This document shows, one piece after another, positions 51,257-63,620 of a stretch of DNA of 64,000 nt. The translations under genes and the position numbers were made by a program. The stretch's first letter is position 1; each line of letters begins with the position of its first letter. The DNA lies in NCBI GenBank assembly GCA_026826555.1, contig JAKSZT010000116.1, positions 2,833,420 through 2,897,419 on the forward strand, read 5' to 3'. This DNA is from Tolypeutes matacus. Lineage: Eukaryota; Chordata; Mammalia; Cingulata; Chlamyphoridae. Below the pieces are notes generated by a model, which was not told the DNA's origin, made no database searches, and saw only the letters and a list, made by a program, of their open reading frames with translations.

Positions 51257-54200
51257 GCAAGATACTCTTTTCATTGGCAGCTATGCAAGTGTTTTACTTA
51301 CATACAATTTCTAAATCCTGGTTTACCTAAAATTCTGTGAATGCTGTTGGTTTTTCAATTTTGAAAATGAAGAAAGAATCTTCTTTCATAGGCTGCTGTG
51401 CATGTACTTTCTCTTATAATCAATGTTAAAACACTGTTTTTTCCTAACATTCTGTGTATTCAGGAGGTACTAAGGTTTTGAAATGCAATTGTGATACTTG
51501 TTTCCTTGGCTGTTATGCACTTGTTTTCCCTTACAATCCATGTCAAAGATCCCCTTCACCTAAGGTTATGCCAGTGCAGTAGTTTCTTCACTTTTGAAAT
51601 CTAAGTAAGGTTCTTGTTTCATTTACTGCTATGCACATGATTTCACTTACAATCAACTTCAAAACACTGGTTTTACCTAATGCTCTGTGAACACAGTTGA
51701 TTCTTCAGTTTTGAACACAAAGAAAAAATTTGGGTCAGGGCTGCTATGCATGTGTTTTCATGTATAATCAATGTCAAAAATCTGGTTTTCATGCTCTGTG
51801 AACACAGGAGATTCTTCATATTTGTTAAGTAAGTAAGATACTTGTTTCCTTGGCTGCTATGAGTGTGTTTTCACTTACAATCCAATTCAAAACACTGGTT
51901 TCATCTATTGCTCTGTGAATGCAGGAGGCAATTCAATTTTGAAAGGTAAGTAAGAAACTTGTTTCCTTGGTTGTTGCACACATGCTTTCACTCACAGTCA
52001 ATGTTAAAACACTGGTTTTACCTAATGTCATATGAATGCAGTGGTTTCTTCTGTTTTGAAAACTAAGCAAGATACTTGTTACCTTGCCTGCAATGCATGT
52101 GTTGTCACTTACAATAAAATTCAAAACCCTGGTTTTACCTAACACACTCTGAATGCAGGTGGTTCCTCTGTTTTGACAACCAAGAAAAGATATTCTTTTC
52201 ATTGGTAGCTATGCACTGTTTTGACTTACACTCAACTTCAAAACCCTGGTGTGCCTAAAACTATGTGAATGCAGTCGGTTTTTCAGCTTTGAAAATGAAG
52301 AAAGAAACTTGTTTCATTGGCTACTTTGCATGTGTTTTCACTTATACTCAATGTCAAAACACTGGTTTTACTAACACTTTGTGAATACAGAAGATTCTTC
52401 ACTTTTGTAAAGTAATTAAGGTTCTTGTTTCCTTGGCTGCTGAGGACTTGTTTTCACTTACAATCAATGTCAAAACACTGCTATGGCCTAGTGCTATGCC
52501 AATACACTAATTTTTTCAGTATTGAAAACTAAGCAGGATTCTTGTTTCCATGGCTTCTATGCACGTGTTTACACTTAGAATCAAAGGCAACCATCAGTTT
52601 TACCTAACACAGTCTGAATGGAGGAATTTCTCCAGTTTTGAAAACTAAGCAAGATACTCATTTCATTGGCAGCTATGCACTTGTTTTGAGTTACAATCAA
52701 CTTCAAAATCTGGCTTTTAACCTAATGCTCTGGGAATACAGGAGGTTCTTCACTTTGTAACATAAATAAGATAATTGTTTCCTTGGCTGCTATGCACTTG
52801 TTTTCACTCATAACCAATGTCAAAACACCAATTTTGCCTAAAGTTATGCCAATGCAGTGGTTTCTTCACTTTTGAAATCTAAGTAAGATTCTTGTTTCAT
52901 TTGCTGTTATGTATGTGTTTTCACTTACAATCATCTTCAAAACCCTTGTTTGCCTAAAACTCTGTAAATGTAGTTGGTTTTTCAGTTTTGTAAATGAAGA
53001 AAGAATCTTGTTTCATTGGCTGCTATGGTCATGTTTTAACTTATAATCCGAGTAAAAACACTGATTTTACCTAACACTCTCTAAATGCAGAAGGTTCTTC
53101 AGTTTTGAAAACAAGCAAAATGCTCTTTTCATTGGAGACTATGCACAAGTTTTGACTTGCAATCAAAACCCTGGTTTTATCTAATGCTCTGTAAACACAG
53201 TTGGTCCCTCAGATTTGTAAAATAAGAAAGAAACTTGTTTCATTGGCTGCTATGCACGTGTTTTAACTTACAATCAACTTCAAGACGCTGGTTTCATCTA
53301 ACTCTCTGTGAATGCAGGAGGTACCTCAATTTTGAAAGGTAAGTAAGATACTTGTTTCCTTTGTTGCTATGCACTTGCTTACACTTACATTCAATGTCAA
53401 AACACTGTTTTTATCTAGTGTTATGCCAATGCAGTGGTTTCTTCATTTTTAAAACTAAGCAAGATACTTGTTTCCTTGGCTGCAATGCACTTATTTTCAC
53501 TTACAATAAAATTCAAAACACTGGTTTTACCTAACACTCTCTAAATGCAGGAGGTTCTTCAGTTTTGACCACTAAGACAAATAATCTTTTCATTGGCAGT
53601 TATGCACGTGTTTTGACTTACAATCAACTTCAAAACACTTTTTACCAAATGCTCTGTGAATGCAGGTGGTTCTTCATTTTTGAAAACCAGTAAAGAAACT
53701 TGTTTCATTGTCTTCTTTGCATGTGTTTTCATTTATAATCATTGTTAAAACACTGGTTGTACCTAACACTTTGAAAATTGAGTAGGTATTATGGTTTTGA
53801 AATGCAATCATGATATTTGTTTTCTTGGCTGATATGCACTTGTTTTCACTTACAATCCATGTCAAAGCACCTCCTTACCTAAGGCTATGCAAACTCAGCA
53901 GTTTCTTCACTTTTGAAATCTAACTAAGTTTCTTCTTTCATTTGCCTCAATTCACATGTTTTCACTTACAACCAACTTCAATACCCTGGTTCAACTAAAA
54001 CTCTGAATGCAGTCAGTTTTTCAGTTTTGAAAATGAAGAAAGAATCTTGTTTCATTGGCTACTCAGCACATGTTTTTACTTATAATCAATGTTAAAACAC
54101 TGGTATTACCTAACACTCTGTGAATTCAAGAGATACTCAGGTTTTGAAACAAAATTATATTCTTGTTTCATTGGCTACTATACACTTACTTTCATTCAGT

Positions 54201-56942
54201 CATGTCAAAACCCTGCTTTACCTAATGCTATGTCAATGCAGTGGTTTCTTCAGTTTTGAAATCAAAGTATGTTCTTGTTTCATTTGCTGCTATGCACGTG
54301 TTTTTACTTACAATCAACTTTAAAACACTGGTTTTGCCTAACACTCTGTGAGTACAGTAGATTTTTCAGTTGGAAAAGTAAGACTGAGACTTGATTCATT
54401 GGCTGTTATGCATGTGTTTTCACTTATAATCAAAGTCAAAGCACTGGTTTTACAAACACTCTCTGAATATAGGAGTTTCTTCAATTTTGGAAACTAAGCA
54501 ATATAATCTTTTCATTGGAGACAATCCACATGTTTTGACTTACAATCAACTTCAAAATCACCTAATGCTTTGTGAATGCAGTTGATTCTTTAGTTTTGAA
54601 AGCTAAAAAACAAACTTGTTTCAGTGGCTACTGTACATGTGTTTCCACTTATAATCAATTTCAAAACTCTGGTTTTACTAAATGCTTTCTGAACTCAGGA
54701 GTTGTTTCACTTTTGAAAAGTAATATATTATTTTTCTCAGCTCTGTGCATTTGTTTTCACTTAGACTCAAAGGCAAACACTAATTTTACCTAACACAGTC
54801 TGTATTCTGGAGATTCTTTAATTTTGAAAACAAACCAAGATCCTCATTTCATTGGCAGCTATGCACTTCTTTTGAGTTACAATCAACTTCAAAACCCTGC
54901 TTTTAACCCAATGTTCTGTGAATATAGGAGGTTCTTTCCTTTTGTGAAGTAAGTAAGACACTTGTTTCCTTGGCCGCTATTCCCTTGTTCAGCTTCCAAC
55001 CAATGTCAAAACACTGCATTTACTATGCCAATGCAGTAGTTGTTCCAATTTTAAATCTAAGTAAGATTTGTATTTCATTTGTTGCTATACACCTCTTTTC
55101 ACTTACAATCAACTTCAAAACCCTGTTTTTACCTAACACTGTGAATGCAGAAGGTACTTCAAGTTTGAAAGGTAAATAAGATACCTGTTTCCTTGGCTGC
55201 TAAGTACTTGCTTTCACTCACAATGAATGTCAAAACACTGCTTTTACCACATGCTATGCCAATGCAGTGGTTTGTTCAGTTTTGAAATTTAAGCAAGATA
55301 CTTGTTTCTTTTGCTGCAGTACTCTTGTTTTCCCTTACAATTAAATTTAAAACACTGGTTTTCCTAACACCCTCTGAATGCAGGGGATTCTTCAGTTTTG
55401 ACAACTAAGACAGATACTCATTTCATTGACAGTGATGCACCTTTTTAGACTTGGACTCAACTTCAAAACCCTGGTTTGCCTAAAACCCTGTGAATGCGTT
55501 TGGTTTTACAGTTTTGAAAATGAGGAATGAATCTTGTTTCTTTGGTTGCTTTGCACATGTTTTCACTTATAATCAATGTTAAAACACTCCTTTTTCCCAA
55601 AGCTCTGTGAATTCAGGAGGTATTAATGTTTGGAAATGCAAGTGCAATACTTGTTTCCTTGCACTTGTTTTGACTTACAATCCATGTCAAAGCACTCCTT
55701 TACCTAAAGCTATGCCAATTCAGTAGTTTTTCATTTCTGAAATCTCAGTAAGATACTTGTTTCATTTGCTGCTATGAACCTGTTTTCACTTAATATCAAC
55801 TTCAAAACCTGGTTTTACCTAAATCTCTGTGAATGCAGTCAATTCTTCACTTTTGAAAACCATAAAAGAAACTTGTTTCATTGGGTGCTTTGCACGTGTT
55901 TTCACTTATAATCAATGTCAAAACACTGGTTTTTCTAATGCTTTGTGTATACAGGAGGTTCTTCACTTTTGTAAATTAATTAAGGTACTTGTTTCCTTGG
56001 CTGCCATGCACTTGTTTTCACTTACAATCAATGCCAAAACACTGCAATTATGTAGTGCTATGCCAGTGCATTAATATCTTAAGTTTTGAAAACTAAGAAA
56101 GCTTCTTGTTTCCTTGGCTTCTATGCACTTTTTACCACTTAGAATCAAAGGCAAACACTGGTTTTATATAACACAGTCTGAATGCAGGAACTTCTCCATT
56201 TTTGAAAACTAAGCAACAAACTCCTTTCATTAGCAGCTATGTTCTTGTTTTGAGTTACAATCAGCTTCAAAATCCTGGTTTTAATGTAATGCTCTGTGAA
56301 TACAGGAGGTTCTTTAGTTTTTTAATGTAATAAGGTGCTTGTTTCCTTGACTGTTATGCACTGGTTTTCATTTACAACCAATGTCATAAAACCACTTTTA
56401 CCTAAATCTATGTCAATGCAGTAGTTTCTTCACTTTTGAAATCTAAGTAAGATTCTTCTTTCATTTCCTGCTATATTTGGGTTTACACTCACAATCAACT
56501 TCAAAATCTGGTTTCACATAAAAATCTGTGAATGTACGAGGTATTTCAATTTTGAAAGATAAATAAGATACTTGTTTCATAGCCTGCTATGCACTTGCTT
56601 TCACACACAATCAACTTGAAATCCTGGCTTACCTAAAATTTTGAGAATGCAGTCGGTTTTTCAGTATTGAAAATGAAGAAAGAATCTTGTTTCATTGGCT
56701 GCTATGAACTTGTTTTCACTTATAATCGAAGTCAAAACATTGGTTTTACCTAACACTCTCTGAATGCAGATGATTCTTCTGTTTTGAAAACTATGCAAGA
56801 TAATCCTTTTATTGGAGACTATGTACATGTTTTGACTTACAATCAACTTCAAAACCCTGGTTTTACCAAACACTCTGTGAAAGTAATTTATTCTTCACTT
56901 TTGAAAACTAAGAAAGAAACTTGTTTCCTTGACTGCTATGTA

Positions 56943-56960
56943 CTTGTTTTCTGGTTTTAC
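56943..56960 (+). repeat. Deletion junction inside a type II monomer
   Basis: CTTGTTTTC is joined directly to TGGTTTTAC, losing about 28 bp (the CACTTATAATCAATGTCAAAACAC segment of siblings, cited in part only). The flanking phase continues normally. Confidence 0.6.
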
Positions 56961-57885
56961 TTAATGCACTGAGAACATAGTAGGTTCTTCACTTATGTAA
57001 TGTCAGTAAGATAATTGTTTCCTTGGCTGCTATGCACCTGTTTGCACTTTCAATCAATGTCAAAACACAGCTTTTACCTAGTCCTATGTCAATGCACTTA
57101 TTTCTTCAGTTTTGTAAACTAAGCAAGACACACATTTTCTTGGATTCTATGCACGTATTTTCACTTAGATTCAAAGGCAAACTCTGGTTTTACCTATCAC
57201 AGTCTGCATGCATGTGAGTCTCTAGTTTTGAAAACTAAGGAAGATTCTCATTTCATTGGCAGTTATGCACTTGTTTTGAGTTACAAACAACTTCAAAATC
57301 CTGGTTTTAACCTAATGTTCTTGAATACAGGAAGTTCTTTATTCTTGTAAAGTAAGTAAGATACTTGTTTCCTTGGCTGCTATGCACTTCTTTTCACTTA
57401 TATCCAATGGCAAAACACTGCTTTTGCCTAATGATATTCCAATGCAGTAGTTTCTTCACTTTTGAAATCTAAGTTAGATTCCTCTTTCATTTGCTGCTAT
57501 GCATGTGTTTTCACTTACAATCAAATTCAAAACACTGGTTTTACCTAATGCTCTTTGAATACAGTAGATTTTTCAGTTTGAAAAGTAAGACTGAGATTTG
57601 TTTCATTGTCTGCCATGCATGTGTTTTCATTTGTAATCAAAGTCAAAACACTTGTTTTATCTAACACTCTGAATGTGGGAGTTTCTTTAATTTTGAAAAC
57701 TAAGCAATATACTCTTTCCATTGGAGACTGTGCACATGCTTTACTTACAGTCAACTTCAAAACACTGGTTTACCTAAAACTCTGTGAATGCAGTTAGCTT
57801 TTCAGTTTTGAAAATGAAGAAAGAATCTGATTTCATTGGCTGCACTGCACGTGTTTTCACTTATAATCATTTTTAAACACTGGTT

Positions 57886-57944
57886 TCACCTAACAACTCT
57901 ATTCAAGAGGTATTAAGGTTTTGGAATGAAATTCAAAACTCTGA
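57886..57944 (+). repeat. Truncated type II monomer (f start joined to c tail)
   Basis: The unit begins as f (AGGTATTAAGGTTTTGGAATG) and jumps to AAATTCAAAACTCTG, the end of a c unit, with about 60 bp missing. A d unit follows, the normal successor of c. Confidence 0.6.
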
Positions 57945-60900
57945 TTTTACCTAACACCCTCTGAATGCAGATGCTTCTTCAGTTTTGAGAATTCAGCAAG
58001 ATACTCTTTTCATTGGCAGCTATGGATGTGTTTTGACTTACAATCAACTTCAAAACCTGGGTTTACATAAAACTCTGTGAATGCAGTCTGTTTTTCAGTT
58101 TTGAAAATGAAGAAAGAATCTTGTTTCATTGGCTACTCTGCACGGGTTTTCACATTTAATCAATGTAAAACCCTGGTTTAACCTAACGTGCTGTGAATGC
58201 AGGAGGTATTTTGTATTTGAATTGTAAGGAAGATACTTGTTTCTTTGGCTGCTATGCATTTGCTTTCACTCACAATCAATTTAAAAACACTGCTTTTGCC
58301 TAATGCTATAACAATGCAGGGGTTTATTCAGTTTTCAAGTCTATGAAAGATACTCATTTCATTGGCAGCTCTAAACTTGTTTTGAGTTACAATCAATTCC
58401 AAAATCCCAGTTTTAACCTAAGGATCTGTGAATATAGGAGTTTCTTCACTCTTGTAAAGTAAGAAAGATACTTGTTTCCTTGGCTGTTATGCACTTGTTT
58501 TCACTTACAACCAGCGTCAAAACACTGCTTTTACTATTCCAAGGCTGTACTTTATTCACTTTTGAAATCTCGGTAAGATTCTTGCTTCATTTGCTGCTAT
58601 GCATGTGTTTTCACCTACAATCAACTACAAAACAGTCGTTTACCTAAAACTCTGTGCATGCAGTCAGTTTTTCAGGTTTGAAATGTAGAAAGAATCTTCT
58701 TTCATGGGTTGCTCTGCATGTGTTTTCCCTTATTATCAATATTAAATCACTGGTTTTATCTAATGCTCTGTGAATTCAGGAGGTACTAAGGTTTTGAAAT
58801 GCAAGTGCAGTACTTGTTTCCTTGGCTGCTGTATACTTGTTTCCACTTACAATATCTGTCAAAGCACCCCTTTACCTCAGTCTATGCCATTGCAGTATTT
58901 TCTTCACTTTAAAATCTAAGTAAAATTTTTGTTTCCTTTGCTGCTATGCACATATTTTCACTTATAGTCAGCTTCAAAACAATGCTTTTACATAATACTC
59001 TGTGAATTAAGTCAATTCTTCAGTTTTGAAAACCAATAAAGAAACATTTCATTTGCTGCTTTGCATGTGTTTTCACTTATAATCAATGTTAAAACACTGG
59101 TTTTACTAATGCTTTGTGAACACAGAAGGTTCTTTAGTTTTGTACAGTAAGATACTAGTTTCTTCGGTTGTTATGCACTTGTTTTCACTTACAACCAATG
59201 TGAAAACATCGTTTTTACCTAATGCTATGCCAATGCAGTGGTTTGCTCAGTTTTGAAAACTAAGCATGATACTTGTTCCTTTGCTGCAAATCCCTTGTTT
59301 TCACTTACAATACAATTCAAAACACTGCTTTTACCTAACAGCCTCTTAATGCAGGTGATTCTTCAGTTTTACAACTAAGCAAGATAATCTTTTAATTGGC
59401 AGCTATGGACATGTTTTGACTTACAATCAACTTCAAATCCCTGGTTTACGTAAAATTCTGTGAATGAAGTCTATTTTTCATTTTTGAGAATCAATAAAGA
59501 AACTTGTTTCATTGGTTGCTTTGCATGTGTTTTTACTTAAAATCAACGTCAAAACACTGGTTTTCCTAATGCTTTGTGAACAAAGGAGGTGCTTCACTTT
59601 AGAAAAGTAAGCAAGATACTTCTTTCCTTGGCTGCTATGCACTTGTTTTCACTTTCAATCAATGTCAAAACACTGCCTTTACATAGTGCTATGCCAAAGC
59701 ACTAATTTCTTCAGTTCTGAATCCTAAGCAAGATACTTGTTTCCTGGGATTCTATGCACTTGTTTTCACTTAGACTCAAAGACAAACACTGCTTTTACCT
59801 AACACAGTTTGAGTACAGGAGGTTCCATTTTGAACTCTGAGCAAGATACTCATTTCATTGGCAGCTATGTACATGATATGACTTACAATCAACTACAAAA
59901 TCCTGGTTTTAACATAATGCTCTGTGACTACAGGAGGTTCTTTACTTTTGTAAAGTAAGTAAGACACTTGTTTCCTTGGCTGCTATGCAGTTGGTTTCAA
60001 TTACAACCAATGTCAAAGCACCATTTTTACCTAAAACTATGCCGATGCTGTTGTTTCTCCTATTTTGAAATCTAAGTAATATTCCTGTTTTATTTGCTGC
60101 TATGAATGTGTTTTCACTTACAATCAACTTCAAATCATTGTTTTCAACTAATGCTCTGTGAATGTAGGTAGTACTTCAATTTTGAAAGTAAATTAAGCTA
60201 CTTGTTTCTTTGGCTGCTATGCACTTGCTTTCACTCACAATCAATGTCAAACCCGGCTATTGCTTAGTGCTATGCCAAAGCACTCATTTCTTCCATTTTG
60301 AAAACTAAGCAAGATTATTGTTTCCTTGTCTTCTATGCACTTGTTTTCACTTAGAATCAAAGGCAAACACTAGTTTTACCTAAACAAATCTGAATGCAGG
60401 AGGTTCTCCAGTTTTGAAAATTAACCAAGATTCTCATTTCATTAGCAGCTATGTACTTGTTTTGAGTTACAATCAACTTCAAAATCCTGGTTTTACCCTA
60501 ATGCTCTGTGAATACAGGAGCTTATTCACTTTTGAAAATTATGTAAGATATTGTTTCCTTGGATGCTATGCCCTTGCTTACACTTACAACCAATATCAAA
60601 ACATTGCTTTTACTTTGCCAATGCAGTAGTTTCTTCACCTAGGAAATCAAAGTAAGATTCTTGTTTCATTTGCTGCTATGCTCCTGTTTTCACATACAAT
60701 CAACTTCAAAACACTTGTCTTACCTAACGTTCTGTGAATGCAGAAGGTACTTCAATTTTGAAAGTAAGTAAGATACTTGTTTTCTTGGCTGCTATGCACT
60801 TGCTTTCACTCACAGCAATGTCAAAACACTGCTTTTACCAAATGCTATGCCAGTTCAGTTGTTTGTTCATTATGAAATCTCAGCATGATACCTGTTACCT

Positions 60901-61647
60901 TTGCTGCAATGCATGTGTTTTCACTTACAATAAAATTCAAAACACTGGTTTTACCTAACACACTCGGAATGCAGGCATTTCTTCAGTTTATTCAACTAAG
61001 CAAGATACTCTTTTCCTTGGCAGCTAAGCATGTATTTTCACTTACAATCAACTTCAAAACCGTGCTATACCTAAAACATTGTGAATGCCTTCAGTTTTTC
61101 AGTTTTGAAAATGAAGAAAGAATAATTTCATTGGCTGTTCTGCACGTGTTTTCACTTATTATCAATGTTAAAACTCTGGTTTCACCTAATGCTCTGTGAA
61201 TGCAGAAGGTACTTCAATTTTGAAAAGTAAATAAGATACTTGTTTCTTTGCATGCTACGCAATTGCTTTCACTCACAATCGATGTCAAAACACTTAATTT
61301 ACCTAATGCTATGCTAATGCCATGGTTTCTTCAGTTTTCAAATCTGTGCAAGATACTCAATTTATTGGCAGGTGTGCACTTGTTTTGAGTTACAATCAAC
61401 TTCAAAATCCTGGTTTTAACCTAATTTTCTGTGAATACAGGAGGTTCTTCACTTCTCTAAAGTAAGAAAGATATTTGTTGCCTTGGCTACTATGCACTTG
61501 TTTTCACTTACATTCAATGTCAAAACACTGCTAATGCCTAGTGCTATGCCAATGCTCTAATTTATTCAATTTTGAAATATAAGCAAGATTATTGTTTCTT
61601 TGGCTGCTATGCACTTGATTTCATTTACAACCAATGTCAAAATACCA

Positions 61648-62687
61648 CTTTTCCTATGCCAATGCAGTAGTTTCTTCACTTTTGAAATCAAAGTAAGGTT
61701 ATTGTTTCATTTGCTGCTGTGCATGTGCTTTCACCAACAATCAACTTCAAAACACTGGTTTACCTAACAGTCTGCGAATGCAGTTGGCTTTTCAGTTTTG
61801 AAAATGAATAAAGAATCTTGTTTCATTGGCTGCTCTGCATGTCTTTTCACTTAAAATCAATGTTAAATTACTGGTTTTACCTAATGCTCTGTGAATTCAG
61901 GAGGTACTAAGGTTTGGAAAAGCAAGTGTGATACTTGTTTCCTTGGCTGCTATGCACTTGTTTTCACTTACAATCCATGTCAAAGCACCCCTTTACCTAA
62001 GGCTATGCCAATGTAGTAGTTTCATCACTTTTGAAATCTATGTAAGATTCTTGTTTCATTAGCTGCTATGCACGTTTTTTCACTTAAAATCAACTTCAAA
62101 ACAGTGTTTTTACCTAAAGCTCTGAGAATGCAGTTGGTTCTTCAGTTTTGAAAACCAATAAAGAAACTTGTTTCATTGGCTGCTTTGCATGTGTTTTCAC
62201 TTACAATAAATGTCAAAACACTGGTTTTCCTAATGCTTTGTGAATACAGGAGGTTCTTCACTTTTGTAAAGTAATTAAGGTAATTGTTTCCTTTACTATT
62301 CTGCCCTTGCTTTCACTTACAATCAATATCAAGGCACTACTATTGCTTAGTGCTATGCCAATGCACTAATATCTTCAGTTTTGAAAACTAAGCAAGATTC
62401 TTCTTTCCTTGGCTTCTTTGCACTTATTTTCACTTAGAGTCAAATCAAACACTGGTTTTACTTAACACAGTCTGAATGCAGGAGGTCCTTCTGTATTGGA
62501 AACCAAGGAAGATAATTCATTGGCAGCTATGCACTTTTTTTTTGAGTTACAATAATCTTCAAAATCCTGGTTTAAACTTAAGTCCCTGTGAAAACAGGAG
62601 GTTCTTTTCTCTTGTAAAGCAAATAAAATACTTGTTTACTTGGCTGCTATGCACTGGTTTTCACTTACAAACTATGCCAAAACTCTG
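61648..62687 (+). repeat. Higher-order repeat copy in type II block (a-e-f-g-h-i-j-k-l)
   Basis: Nine monomers in 1,040 bp from one a unit (shortened CTTTTCCTATGCCAATG start) to the next. The markers in order are AAAATGAATAAAGAATC (e), GGTACTAAGG (f), GGCTATGCCAATG (g), AAAACCAATAAAGAAAC (h), TTTTGTAAAGTAATTAAGG (i), TAGTGCTATGCCAATGCAC (j), ACACAGTCTGAATG (k) and CTCTTGTAAAGC (l). The same order follows the junction at 37.4 kb. Confidence 0.7.
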
Positions 62688-63620
62688 CTTTTACTGAATG
62701 CTATGCCATTGCAGCATTTTTTTAATTTTTGAAATCTAAGTAAGATTCTTGTTTCATTTGCTTTATTGCATATGTTTTCACTTACAATCAACTTCAAAAC
62801 ACTGGTTTTACCTAATGCTCTGTGAATACAGTAGATTTTTCATTTTGAAAAGTAAGATGGAGACTTGATTCATTGGCTGGTATGCACATGTTTTCACTTA
62901 TAATCAAAGACAATATACTGGTTTTAGCTAACACTCTCTGAATGCATGTGGTTCTTCAGTTTTGAAAACTAACCAATATTCACATTTCATTGGAGACTAT
63001 GCACATGTTTGCCTTACAATGAACTTCAAAACCCTGGCTTTACCTAATGCTCTTGGAATGCAGTTGATTCTTTAGTTTTTAAAATTATGAAAGAAACTTG
63101 TTTCAGTGACTGCTATGTGCATTTTTCCATTGATAATCAATGTGAAAACTCCAGTTTTCTTAATGTTCTGTGAATACAGGGGGTGCTTCACTTTTGAAAA
63201 GTAAGTAAGAAACTTGTTTCCTTGACTTCTATACACTTGTTTCCACTTACAATCAATGTCAAAAATACTGCTTTTACCTCGTGCTATGCCAATGCACTTA
63301 TATTTTCAGTTTTGAAAACTAAGCAAGATACTTGTTTCCTTGGTTTCTATGCACTTGTTTTCATTTAGACAAAAAGACAAACACAAGTTTTACCTAAAAC
63401 AGTCTGATGCAGAAAGTTCTTGAATTTTTAAAACTAACCAATATCCTCATTTAAGTTGCAGCTTTGCACTTGTTTTGAATTACAATCAACTTTAAAATCC
63501 TGGTTTTACCCTAATGCACTGTGACTTCAGGAGGTTCTTCATTTGTGATAAGTAAGATAGGTACTTGTTTCCTTGGCTGTTATGCCCTTGTTTTCACTTA
63601 GAACCAATGTCAAAACACCA
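62688..63620 (+). repeat. Variant higher-order repeat copy in type II block (8 monomers)
   Basis: The order is a-m-n-o-i-j-k-l in 933 bp, where m has AAAAGTAAGATGGAGAC, n has TTGGAGACTATGCACATG and o has GTTGATTCTTTAG with AACTCCAG. The m-n-o run replaces e-f-g-h of the previous copy and also occurs near 50.8-51.1 kb and 54.3-54.7 kb, so two alternative cassettes sit between a and i. Confidence 0.6.
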
